64,000 nt of DNA from Ilex aquifolium (Eukaryota; Streptophyta; Magnoliopsida; Aquifoliales; Aquifoliaceae): the NCBI GenBank assembly GCA_951799425.1, contig OX637403.1, positions 28,179,311 through 28,243,310 of the forward strand, read 5' to 3'. The notes beneath the pieces are model-generated. The model made no database searches. It saw nothing but the letters and a program-made list of their open reading frames with translations, and had not been told where the DNA came from. Positions within the stretch are counted from its first letter, which is position 1, and the number at the start of each line of letters is the position of its first letter. Of the stretch, positions 44,890 to 57,123 are shown piece after piece. A program made the translations under genes and the position numbers.

Positions 44890-44897
44890 TATATATT
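44890..44897 (+). promoter_or_regulatory. Putative TATA box of NPF7.3
   Basis: TATATATT lies about 127 bases before the ATG, followed by a pyrimidine-rich leader, a usual plant arrangement. No transcript start is known. Confidence 0.4.
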
Positions 44898-45016
44898 CAC
44901 CTCTTCCCACTTCTCTTAATTAGTGCAACTTCTTTCCTTCATTTGTCCATATAGCTAGCTCCCACCATCAAACTATTCCTGTCTCTTCGATCAAATTGAC
45001 CTCTAGCAACTCATCA

Positions 45017-45131
45017 ATGGCTTGCTTGGAGATGCACAAGGAGGTTAGTCATTACTCATCTCCATCTTCATCTCCTCCTCCTCCTCCTCCTCCTCTCTCT
45101 CTCTAAACAAAGCTAACCGTTAAAGTTTTAC

Positions 45132-45194
<63 letters not shown>

Positions 45195-48100
45195 ACCCTC
45201 CATTGTGCCATGGCATGCAACCTTACCTATTTTTAGCACTCATGCAAAGATACTGTCTGATACATGCATTTAGACTACAAAAATAATGATCTTGTTTGTA
45301 ATTCAACTATAAATGAATATTTGGTTCTTAAATTTCAGGGTAAGTTCAAAGAAGAACCAGAAGAGTGCACTCTTGATGGAACAATTGATTTGCATGGCAG
45401 GCCCGCAATCCGAGAAAAATCTGGGCAATGGGTAGCTGGAACCATCATACTATGTAAGCTCCCCCTGTCAAAATTACTTCAGAAAACGATGAAACCCAAA
45501 AAGTTTTTGATATCTTACTGTGCTTATCTCTGTTTGAGCATGAGATATGATACCTTGTTTATCTATAAACATAGTTTTCATTTATAAATTTTCAAAAAAC
45601 CTTTTTAAATTTAATTTTTTTTTTCTTGGGTGCTAGGTTTTTTTAGTTATTTTTGCTTTGCAGTTCTTGATCTTGGGTTTGCTCTTTCAATATCATCTTC
45701 TTTTTCTTCTTCTTTTTTTTTTTTTTTGTACTTCTTTTAATATCATCTTCAACAACTCAAACAGAAAAGAGATTATAGGATTTTAATTTGAAACAAAAAA
45801 TAGGAAAATTTAATTATTTCTGGAATAGTGTAATAGGTGCACCGATCAAACACCACAACTGGGGATAGGAAAAGGCAATAGTGTTTTGGGAAAAAGTGTA
45901 CTATCTGGCAGTAATAAACTATACCAAGTGTCAAAGCTTTGTTGCATGCTGCAGAGCCCAGACATAGAACAGGAGAGAGGGAGAGGGAGAGGGAGAGGGA
46001 GAGGGAGACTTGTTGGGCTTTGGCTACTACCACCAAACTAGCCACTACACGACAGGGGAGAGAGAGAGACGGGGGAGAAGCAGCCAGTGGGAAATTGAGT
46101 AAAAGGTGGCCTACGCGTAATCAGTGAACTGTTTTGCATGACTTGTTGAGATGCCACGTGTCATGCTCTCCTACCTTCATTAGTATTTTTTTTTGTGGAT
46201 CATGCACATGCATAAGTATATGAGTGCATTTATGTGACGTAGGTATTAAATATGTATAAGAAAATGCTAAATAAATTTTAAAAATTGACTTAAAAACTTG
46301 ACTTGATGAATTACTATCATTAAATAGGTAATGAGTCTCAATAAATACTGAAACTCATAGTTAAATTAATGACAATCATATCATCAAGTCAGATTTTTAA
46401 GTCTATGTAAAAGTGCGCCTCATGTGATGCGCGAAATTTATAATCCGTCTTGTTTTGTTTAATTCTTTCTCACCCTTTCAACATTGCCCTTTATAGTTTT
46501 CAAAATCAAATAAAAAATAAAAAATTGAAAATAAAAAGGGTTTCCAAACAACGCCTCATTTTGAACTATAAGGGGGTTGAGTAATTGAGGACATTTTAGG
46601 CATAAGAATTATATATATCGGGCTTTATTCTTCTACCTTATTTGTCTACCAATTTAGATTAGAAATGAGAAATAATAAGAAAACATTGGGACAAAATATA
46701 AGAGCTTATCAAAATAGGTTAAGGAAACACATGGTAGGTCGAGGAAGATTGAGAAAAAGAACCTATCACTATCCCAAAATAGGTTAAGGAGACGTTTGGT
46801 AGGCCGAGGAAGAGAACCTATAACTAGCCCAAAAATTCAGTTAAGGAAACGCAAGGTAGGCAGAGAAAGGTAACAAAACGAACGAATAACTAAGATGTTT
46901 TTCGATTCGTGTTTCAATAATTTATCTGATTGTGAAACCTTTGGGAAAGCATTAGAATGGTTGCTTTATATTCACTCAAGACAAAGAAGCATTACATGGT
47001 GTTACTTTTTTTCTCGTACAATATAGAGTGATGAAGATTGGTAATGTTGCATATGAATGGAAACTGACGTGTATTAGTGATGGTTACATTTTCCTAACAA
47101 TCCGATTAGGGTAATTATATAACATCCATCTATTATCCGAAGAGGATGAGACTATACCATTTTGATGCTATTGATAATTCGGGTCGTTAACTCTCACTTT
47201 CATCAAGATATCGACGTTTTCCTTTTGCTCTTTGAGACAAGAAAAAAAAACAGGTTTAGATGATAGACGGGTTAGATGTGTTAAGAAGAAACTGTAGGAA
47301 TGAATGTTTTCCATGTCCATTTCAAAACCAAATTTAACTCGAGAAACAAGAAAATAGGAATCACTCCATCAAAATCCCGAGTAAATGGGAGTTGTAATTT
47401 TCAATCGCGATCACAATATTTGTAGAGGTTGTTTTAACAACCTCATCAACAGACACTTGAACTTATAGCTGAATGTCACTATCTAGCTTTAACTCTACTT
47501 GAACTCTCTGTTTTCCTCGATAAATCAGTGAATCAAGGCCTGGCTACACTCGCATTCTTCGGTGTTGGAGTGAACTTGGTGCTGTTCCTGACAAGGGTCC
47601 TTCAACAGAGCAATGCCGATGCTGCTAACAACGTTAGCAAATGGACCGGAACTGTCTACATATTCTCTCTCGTCGGTGCTTTCCTCAGTGATTCATACTG
47701 GGGAAGATACAAAACTTGTGCTATTTTCCAACTAATCTTTGTCATCGTAAGTATATCATGTTATTTTCTCTCTTTTGAGTAGCAGAAAGTCTTCCTTTCC
47801 CCTTAAAACGTCTATAACAAATCTGAACAAAATCGATGACAATGAAGAGAACGAACCGAGTTTTCTCATTGCATACTAATTGTCTCCCTGTGCCATTTGA
47901 TTACAGGGTTTGGCATCGTTATCAATAGTAGCTTCACAACATTTCTTGCTCAATCCTAAGGGTTGTGGGAATCGAACAACGCAATGTGGACCGCATTCAA
48001 GCTGGGAGATTGGTTTTTTCTATTTCTCGATCTACATGATAGCTCTAGGAAATGGTGGCTACCAGCCAAATATAGCAACATTTGGGGCTGATCAGTTTGA

Positions 48101-49479
48101 TGAAGAGGACCCAAAGGAGGGACGTTCAAAAGTGTCGTTTTTCAGCTACTTCTACCTGTGTTTGAACCTCGGATCACTCTTCTCCAACACCATATTAGGG
48201 TATTTTGAGGATGAAGGAATCTGGGCACTCGGGTTTTGGGCGTCGACTGCTTCTGCATTTGCAGCACTAGTCCTGTTTCTCGGAGGCACCCCAAGGTACC
48301 GACATTTCAAGCCTAGTGGCAACCCTGTTTCCAGGTTTTGCCAAGTTCTAGCTGCAGCTACAAAGAAGTGGAGTTTGGAAATGGCACCAGGTGAAGAGAA
48401 CTTATATGAAGTGGAGGGAAAAGCAAGTTCCATCAATGGTGGTAGAAAGATGCTTCACACCCATGGATTCCAGTAAGTATATGAATTCCGAAGTCCTAGA
48501 CATCCTATTCAGCTAAATCGATCCTTTAATAACATGGGATGTTGAAAATCGATACGAATCAATGATGCAAACATAAGAAAATGCTAATTCAAAGTCTTTT
48601 GTATGTCACAGATTCTTGGATAGAGCTGCATTCATCTCATCAAGGGATTTGAACAACGAAGAAGAGGTTGTTCGCGACCCGTGGCATCTCTGCCCTATTT
48701 CACAAGTTGAAGAGGTGAAATGCATATTGAGACTGCTTCCAATTTGGCTATGCACCATAATCTACTCAGTCGTCTTCACACAAATGGCCTCCCTCTTCGT
48801 CGAGCAAGGTGCTGCCATGAAAAGTTCAATTTCGAGCTTCCAAATCCCACCTGCGAGCATGTCTAGCTTTGACATCCTCAGTGTAGCATTTTTCATCTTC
48901 CTTTATCGTCGAGTTCTTCATCCCCTCGTGAGCAGGATTCAAAAGGGTGAGTCCAAAGGGCTCACCGAGCTTCAAAGGATGGGGATAGGACTCGTCATAG
49001 CAGTAATGGCGATGGTTTCAGCAGGAATCGTAGAGTGCTACAGACTCGAGTATGCTCGAAAAGATTGCAGACACTGTGAAGGCTCGAGCTCGTTGAGCAT
49101 CTTCTGGCAAGTCCCTCAGTATGCTCTGATCGGAGCTTCTGAAGTGTTCATGTACGTAGGTCAACTGGAGTTCTTCAACGCACAAGCACCAGATGGGCTT
49201 AAGAGCTTTGGAAGTGCACTCTGCATGACCTCGATTTCACTGGGAAACTACGTGAGTAGCTTGCTGGTGACGATGGTTATGAAGATATCAACCGAAGATC
49301 ACATGCCTGGATGGATTCCGGGAAATCTCAACAAGGGTCACCTCGACAGGTTCTACTTCCTCTTAGCCGGTTTGACAGCCATTAATTTAGCTGTCTACAT
49401 AGTGTGCGCAAAGTGGTACAAGGGTATTAAGCATGAAGGGAAGTATGAAGAAGATAATAATTATGACTTCAGAGTCTAA
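45017..49479 (+). CDS. NPF7.3: NPF7.3/NRT1.5-type transporter
   Basis: A plasma-membrane MFS transporter of the NRT1/PTR family. Its Arabidopsis counterpart loads nitrate and potassium into root xylem and has been shown to act as a K+/H+ antiporter. Five exons, 45017–45043, 45339–45453, 47529–47746, 47907–48472 and 48612–49479, join in frame to 597 aa. Very strong family signatures: SGQWVAGTIILLNQGLATLAF, NNVSKWTGTVYIFSLVGAFL, DSYWGRYKTCAIFQ, ADQFDEEDPKEG, GYFEDEGIWALGFWAS, VEEVKCILRLLPIW, PPASMSSFDILSVAFFIFLY, QLEFFNAQAPDGLKSFGSAL, EDHMPGWIP. Twelve membrane segments are expected, with a central loop after about residue 230. The ExxER/K proton-coupling motif of TM1 is replaced by QGLAT, as in the known protein. 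A nine-codon first exon (MACLEMHKE) carries the start. Confidence 0.96.
45138..45182. repeat. (CT)n microsatellite in NPF7.3 intron 1
   Basis: CT dinucleotide run followed by a short CA run. Confidence 0.95.
46264..46412. mobile_element. Small MITE, inverted-repeat family, copy 2
   Basis: Shares TTGACTTAAAAACTTGACTT … CAATAAATACTGAAACTCA … AAGTCAGATTTTTAAGTC with copy 1 at 30457. Lies in NPF7.3 intron 2. Confidence 0.5.
46710..46877. repeat. About 55–65-bp minisatellite, three units
   Basis: Units begin CAAAATAGGTTAAGGAAAC/CAAAAATTCAGTTAAGG and include GGTAGGTCGAGGAAG; the third is more diverged. In NPF7.3 intron 2. Confidence 0.7.
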
Positions 49480-50829
49480 TGTATGAGATTTACAACATGG
49501 GTGATTTTAAAGGCCTAAGGTGCCAGACTATATAAATAAGAGAGGAGATCAGGTTGCTAGAAACACTCTGATCAAAGACCTAGGAGAAGCCTTTCTTACC
49601 TTAAACTCTAGGACACCCATGACCCAACTTGCTCTAAGCTCACTAGGTTTAGTCTCTGTATAAGGTTGTCCGGAGAGGTGGGTTGCTTTTGATTCAAGGT
49701 CTTCAGATCTTCCCACCACCTCATATTTATTTGTTGGTTCTATTGTATTAACCATAGAATTAACATGTGTTTCTAGTCCTCTATGTTTTTCTAAGCAAAT
49801 CCATGCATATGGGAGCTCCTCTATTGTTATCTAGTACTAATAAACATATCCCTTTCCTCAAAACTCCACTCTGCTATTATGCATTTACGTCTCCTTAAAA
49901 GAGCCAGTCCTCTTCATAAACTAACATGCCACTTAAATGGATGCAACTCAATGACTGGAAACATTCGATGGATTTGAAATGATACAAATTCCTCTTCATT
50001 CTGTTGTGCTCAGCAAAAGAACTTCCTAAGCCTACTTTGGTTGTTTGAAGGGGATCTACAAGCTGGATGAGTTCAAAATCCAGCGAAGTCTGGTTCGGAA
50101 TGGAAGTCTATATAATATAAATAGGCTAGCTCGTCTGACCATAAAGAACAAAGGCTCACCAGGCGTGTAACAAGACTAGGCTTTTGACAAGAGGTCCTTA
50201 ACATTTAACAATGGTAACATCTAATGGCAATGGTTCTAATGAGCTGACCGCGAATAAAGTCAATACAGCAAGGCATCATAGTTGTATCTATGGCACTGAC
50301 AGTTTCATACGAGGAACTGTTTTAACTCATCACTCACTGCTGACAATCTCAGGTTTCTAGTTGAGATCCATCACACAGAAGTCTTCAAATTGGATCAGTG
50401 TGACTAAGAAATTTTTCCACATTAATGAGGATAACTTCCAACGGTTCGCTATGGGCAACCTGTTTTCCAATGTCACCCCACTAAAAGGCATACATAGTAC
50501 ACCAAACTATAGGTCAGCCTAAATCCATCTGAGTCTTCTGGTCATCACTCTGAAGGATATGAAAGTAAGGATGATCCATGCTATAGACTAGCATTACCGG
50601 GACAAGGCTGGCATGATGATGATGATACTTATAATTTAGCACTTTACACATCTCATAGTATGCAAACAATCAGTTGCAAAATTTCTTGCAGTGGCAGAAG
50701 TTAGCTAATCTCATAATCAGAAAACACAAACTATGTGATTGTGGCAACCATTACAGGAAAAAAATAAAAAACTTAACTTCAATTTTTAGCTGCACTAAAC
50801 AAAAATTTATGTTCAAAAAAGTACACGTA
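49480..50829. other. Tail-to-tail intergenic region
   Basis: Between the 3' ends of NPF7.3 (+) and pyruvate kinase (−). It should hold both 3' UTRs. No further gene is recognised. Confidence 0.5.
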
Positions 50830-53800
50830 TCAGCCTTGGATCTTACGAACTTGAATGTGGTGAGTAGATGCTCGACGCCAGATTGGTTGTGCTCCACTCT
50901 GAACAAGAGTGACATGCTCTCCCTCCTTCAACAGATCCTTGCTCTGAAACATGGAGAGAAAAATATGAAGGAAGTTACCTACAATGTAGTGATCTCAGCA
51001 GAACAAGAAAATGCATTAGGGAGAATTCACTAACCAATAAAAGTTTTAAAGCTCGAGAAAAAGTCTCCTCCGCATCATCTGAAAACTGCATATATATAGG
51101 CATCACACCATGATAAAGAGCCAACCTCTGCTTAACCCTCTCCCTGCCCAAGCATGAATATGTGTCATAAAAAAACTAATACTATATATTCAAGGAGGGA
51201 GGTTGGAATCCATGCTGAGTTGGCAACCCTCTTATCTTTTTTACCCTTTTTGTTTTTTTGTGGCCATCATTCACAAAGGCCTACCACAATGTTCTATCTC
51301 ATGCATACACACACCCATTCATCACACCATCCTTAACTCCATTAAAAAATTTCACAACCCTAATATACAATTCAACTCAACTCAACTCAACTCAACAAAG
51401 CATTGTTCCAACATTTTTGGGGTCGGCTACATGAATCTTATTTCGCCATTGTGCTCTACTATTCCATAAACCCAATGTCTTATACAATTTTCTGCATTAT
51501 AAGCCACAACTGAACTATGGAGAAATGCAGAATCTACACCCCAGACTGCAACAGGCATGGATGAGAGGAGGGAAACATCTTATTTTTCCATTAGGATTTC
51601 TGGAGAGGACACCTCATACAACTAGTACCAAGGCAATGGCAAGTACCAGCAAGAGAATCAAGAAATGCATGTTCATTTCTGAGAATGCCCTTGGTTAATT
51701 TCATTGGATTAGCAAATTTATAGACTGATGTTTTCATGATACTTTGCTTTCACCGTTCATGTTCAAAGTGAAGCTTCCATTTATGAGAGCAAAGATTATG
51801 CAACTCATTGTAGCTAGTAGAAATGGCTCTCTAAATCTGCATTGTTATGGATTTGTTGGAATAAATGCTTTGCTGAGTTGATGAGTTGAGCAATAAACAT
51901 AGTACATGGTTCGTTATAACTAACGCCTCTGTAAAATGAATCTAAAACACCAAAAAAAATTACAAATTCCTTTGACTTCAAACAGATCTAATAAGTTTCA
52001 TTATTGAGAAACTTGTCAGCTGATGATTAAGACTCTCATAAGGTGAAGTCAATCAAAATAGAAGACAAACGTTTTATGGAACAGCTAAGTGTAGATTTCT
52101 TACGACCCAAATCAATATGATGAGATGGAACCTACCCAGGCCCCTGCCGAGCCTACAAGGCTTAGGGAAACAAAAGGAACTGGCCATTACTTAAGATTCC
52201 CAACCAACTCCTAATCAAGAAAATTTCTGACCAAAAAACCTTTTCCATTCAGCCAGTTCCAAACCAAACCTCGTTAATGGCATGCTTCAAATAACACAAA
52301 CTATATGTGAACAATATATTATACCAAAATGCTGTCTGGACTCACTCATTTGTGAAGGCAAATATTGTCGAGGAAGGACGATAATGACTTAAAAGTATAG
52401 CCATAGACCCTGTTCTTGTGAAGACAATGATTGGAGTAGCAAGAGTATTAGCCATTGTGGTGGCGTGGAAAGCAAACATTGCACCCATATGGCTCTGTAA
52501 AAGGACATCCACAAAGGAATCAGATTTTCAGGAAAATATTATAAACAAAATATATTTGAAAATTATGCAGGAAAATTGTTGCATGAGATAGAAATCGTTC
52601 CTTTAGCAACTGACCCAACAACAGTAATCCCTGATAATTATACTACACTCTCAATCAAAATTCAAGCACAGGGAAAACAAACGATAGTTCCTACTTATAT
52701 CAAACGAAAGTTAGTTCATGTAGTCAACACACACCTTATGAGAAAGAGATTGCTCTGGAGGATTAGCACTGATTGGTAGGTTTGACTCGGTCCTCAACGC
52801 TACAGAATGCATTACCTTAACAGCTTTCAATGGGTACCTTGAATAAATTCAAAAAATTTGGAGACGAATATATCAATTGCGAAGTTACAAGAAATGAACT
52901 TCAGGTTTCTTGATAAAAGTAACTTCTAGAATAATCTGACATGAGCACACGCCAAAACAACATTAATAAGATGTTTTCTAAATTCGAAAAGAAATTGGAC
53001 CAACAAGATCTACAATCAGTATGACAAAAGTAAAGATGACTGATCAGAGAAGTTCAATTTTATGTTCTCCCTTCCGTTTTCTTTTCTTTTTTTTCTTTTT
53101 TATTCTCTTTCTCTCTTTTTTTGGTGGTGGGTGGTGGGGGAGCAATAGGGAAGGGGAAAACAGAGAGATTGACAGTGGCATACCTAATTCAAAGCAGGGA
53201 ATGAGGGAAAAATCAATAGACAGTTTGCTACTTAATACATCATATTAAAACATGTAAGGAAGAAAAATCAGTGTCATTAATTGAAGGAATTACAGGTCTT
53301 CAATTTGTTGCTCTATCTTCCAACTCGAAGCATCAATATGCCCATAAAAAGTAACTTTTCCAAGCAATTTCTATATTTGGATAAATCCACATCTACCCAA
53401 TTTAAGGTTCCCCATCAGGATCAGCACCCTAATTCACTTTTCAGAAAAGGACAACTGGAAACTCAAATGCTTTCGGATGCTGAAGCTAGGCCAGCACAAA
53501 AAATGCTCTTGGTACAACCTAGACTCCCAATTTCCACAGGGGTCTTGTTTGAATATCAAATAACCAGATGGAAATTTTTTATACTATGGGTATCTGGATC
53601 AATGTCAGAGGAAATAATTGGGTATGTAAACTGTAAAGACCCGACCTGACCTTAAACAGAAAATGAATTATTAGGACTGCATGCATTTGCTCCCACTTGG
53701 ACCATCATCAATTAAAAATAACTCATATCAATACTCGAAAAAAATATAAGCCCCCATAATTAAAGTATATATTATCTCAGAACAATTTTTTGACAACAAA

Positions 53801-54263
53801 TCTTTATCCAGAGAACAGAAATAAGTCAAAGCCCATGAAGACAAATACACGACCTTAGTGTCTAAAAAGATCAAAAAAGAAGACCTACACCAAGTTCATT
53901 CCAAGAGCCACCATCGGAAAAACATTCCTGCCAAAGTATCTGGCTCAACCAGAAAAACAAATCACAATGAAAATAATCCATTACTCTCCATCCAAAGAGA
54001 GCTAGAGGGAGTCCTCTGTAACTTCGTATTAACATAACTTCCGGTGTCAACTACCTAGCTAATATCGACTCAAGATCCAATTGATGCAGCACCTAAGGAA
54101 CCCCAACGGTAAATAATATAAAAGCCGCCAAAACCCAAGCCAGTTCATAATGTCAAAAAAGAGGGGTCCACCATCTCCTCCACAACCCTTCTTTTCCCTT
54201 CCCTTCCCACCCAACAAAACGCATGTGTTGAAATTCATGCAACTTATACTAAATCAAATGCAA

Positions 54264-54294
<31 letters not shown>

Positions 54295-57092
54295 ACCAAA
54301 TAAAAAAGTAGCATCATAAAAAAGACATAGGAGGAACTGAACGGATTCTTCTTCTCTCTGAAAGAAGTCAACTTCACCAAAATATAATAGCTTGCATGCT
54401 ATGCCAAAGAAGTAAAACACCTGGAGCCCAGTGAAAAAACTTTCAGAGTGAAAGCCATACAACTTTCCAACACTCAATCCGACGCGCTCAAAAATCCTCA
54501 ATCCCAGACCTCATATCACACAACATGGCCAAAACCATGCAGAAAATCCACTGATAAGTGGGACATTCTTGCATCCAATGTTCTTTAAAAAATTTAAATG
54601 CCCACCCTCACCCACCTTCAACCCCACCTCCTTTACAACGACTTTGGAGATCATTTTAGGAATCTTCCCAAGGGCCACTCAGTAGCTTCTCAGACCTCCC
54701 CAGCCATACACGCCCTGCTACAGAAATTATTTGTCTATAAGCAATTTATCTTTGCATTATATACCTACGAATATATTCTCGTAAGATCATGGCTTGTAAA
54801 AACCATGGATCTAAACTGAAGAAGATGACCATGATAAAAAGCTTCCCCTGGAGACTTATTTTCAAAATGAAATATTAACCCACTTTGAAATCCCAAGCTA
54901 AAGGCAAACATTACCCATCAATGATTTACGATCAACAACATAACGAATTCAAGAAAGTACTCTTTAGATAAAGGCCTTTAGCATGTATGGCATAATCCCA
55001 CTTAAAAAATCAAAGATGGGGTTTGACAGCTTTTACAGAATAAATAGATGTTTGCATCATGCCACAGAAAATGAACCAAGGCAACTTACTTTCCATGGGC
55101 AGTTTCTCCTGAAAGCATGATGGCATCAGCACCTTCTCTCACTGCAATTGCAATGTCAGAAACTTCTGCTCTTGTTGGAGTTGGGTGATTAATCATGCTT
55201 TCCAGCATGTTTGTTGCTACAATAACTGGCTTCTGCATGCTGTGGCACCTTCTTATTATGTCTTCCTGTTTAAACATTAGAATTCTTACTTTCCCAAAAA
55301 AAACATTAGAATTACTTTAATTCTCCTCCTATTTTTCTCCCTCACAAATTCAATATGGATGAGGTATAAATATATTGTTTCTCCTGGTCATTTGAATAAA
55401 ATGCAGCAAAGTATGGGCACCAACAGCATTCTCCTTACACTGACTGGCCCAATTACATTGATTAGCCAAAAAACTTGTTGAAATAAATAATATAGATTTG
55501 AGTTACTATGCACTGCACTCCCTGGCTCTGATATCTAGATATGGGTAACAATTTTCGACATGACATGACAGGACAACAAGGCGTGAATCTTACACAAAGT
55601 TAGCGGGTTAGAGTTGACTATTTCTCAACAAGAACTTGAAAAATGACACGACCTACTAATACGAATGATAAACATGTTAGGTCAATGTCAATCATGAATA
55701 ATAAATGGGTCAAGTTAATGTCAAATATGAATAATCCGAAATAGATATGTATGAATAATCTAAAATAGACATGTATGAATAATCCAAAATAGACATGTAT
55801 GAATAAATGGGTAAAGGTAATGTATGAATAAAATGTCAGATTTTGTCATTTTTTATCAAGTACTGACATAAATCTTTATATAATAAAAGGATTTTTTCCT
55901 TGTTTTTAATATTATATGGCTTTAGTGAATTTATAGTTGATGGAAAACTATGAGTCTAGGTTTGGTTGAGAAATAATGGGTCATAAGTTCAAATTTTGAT
56001 TCACGAGTTATACGGGTTAACCCAAACACGACCAATCATAAACAGGTTGGGTTGATTTAGAGCTGACTAGTTTTCGACACAAATCCAAACTAACGAGATC
56101 CGAACACGACTTGACACAATTGTTACCCCTAATCTTGGATGTGAATGTTGAGAGAGATTTTACAAAAAAGAAGATAGTTTGTTTGATTGACCTTGCCCAT
56201 CACCAAGGATGTGTTTTTTGGATATGCCGATATACAAAATCCAGACACTATTTTCACCTGATAAGAGTTTCTTAAAAATATCCTCATAGTAGAAAGATTA
56301 CCAAGCCTAAGAACTTTTCTTTGCAGTTATCACAATCACCACCAACAAGTGATTTGGGTAATGCTGGGTTGATGTCCATGGAAAATCATAGCAGTCGCAC
56401 TGATTTGTTGCAACTAATTAATACAAGAACTTAAGCCAATTCCACCCACCTAAAGAAGATCTGGAAGATAAAGTGTTTATTCATGGTATTAGCCAATTAG
56501 AGCTATTCTTATTGAATAAAAGCCATCCTTTTTTCTGACGAACCCAAAACAATCATTCATTCTTCTTCTAAATTGATCTTAAGAGAAGTATAGGGTAACA
56601 TAAACCTAGTTTGACATGGAAAAACCATAAAAATCACACATACCTGTAATAAAGGGACATCCTCAATTGGAAGTTCAGCTCCAAGGTCTCCACGGGCTAC
56701 CATTGCCTATCAGAAATTACAACTACAAAAGTTGGAACAACACTTCGAGACAATATGGTCTTCAGCCATCTAATACTCATTGTTGTCAATTGGAAAAAAA
56801 AAACACAATTACGTAACATAGATTTAATTTGAAGTTCTACTAAGCATAAGAAAAATATTGCAATACATGTCAAAGAAAGAAGAATAAGCAACAGTATATG
56901 GACCTATTAAATGGTCAAAGTTAAAAGGCAATATTTGGCTATATTATTGGCCAAAACCTAAAAGAGGTGACAATATTTGCGGAAGTTCATGCTTGGCGCA
57001 TTGATTATGGAGGCTCAAGGTATTACGATACGAATATGAATACGAATACGAAAAAATCTCAAAAAATAGGATATGAATACGACTAGGATACG

Positions 57093-57123
<31 letters not shown>

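Noticed and set aside
54244-54501. 85-residue minus-strand frame ending in a Gly run
   Set aside because: The Gly run is the C(21) homopolymer; the frame is within pyruvate kinase intron 8.
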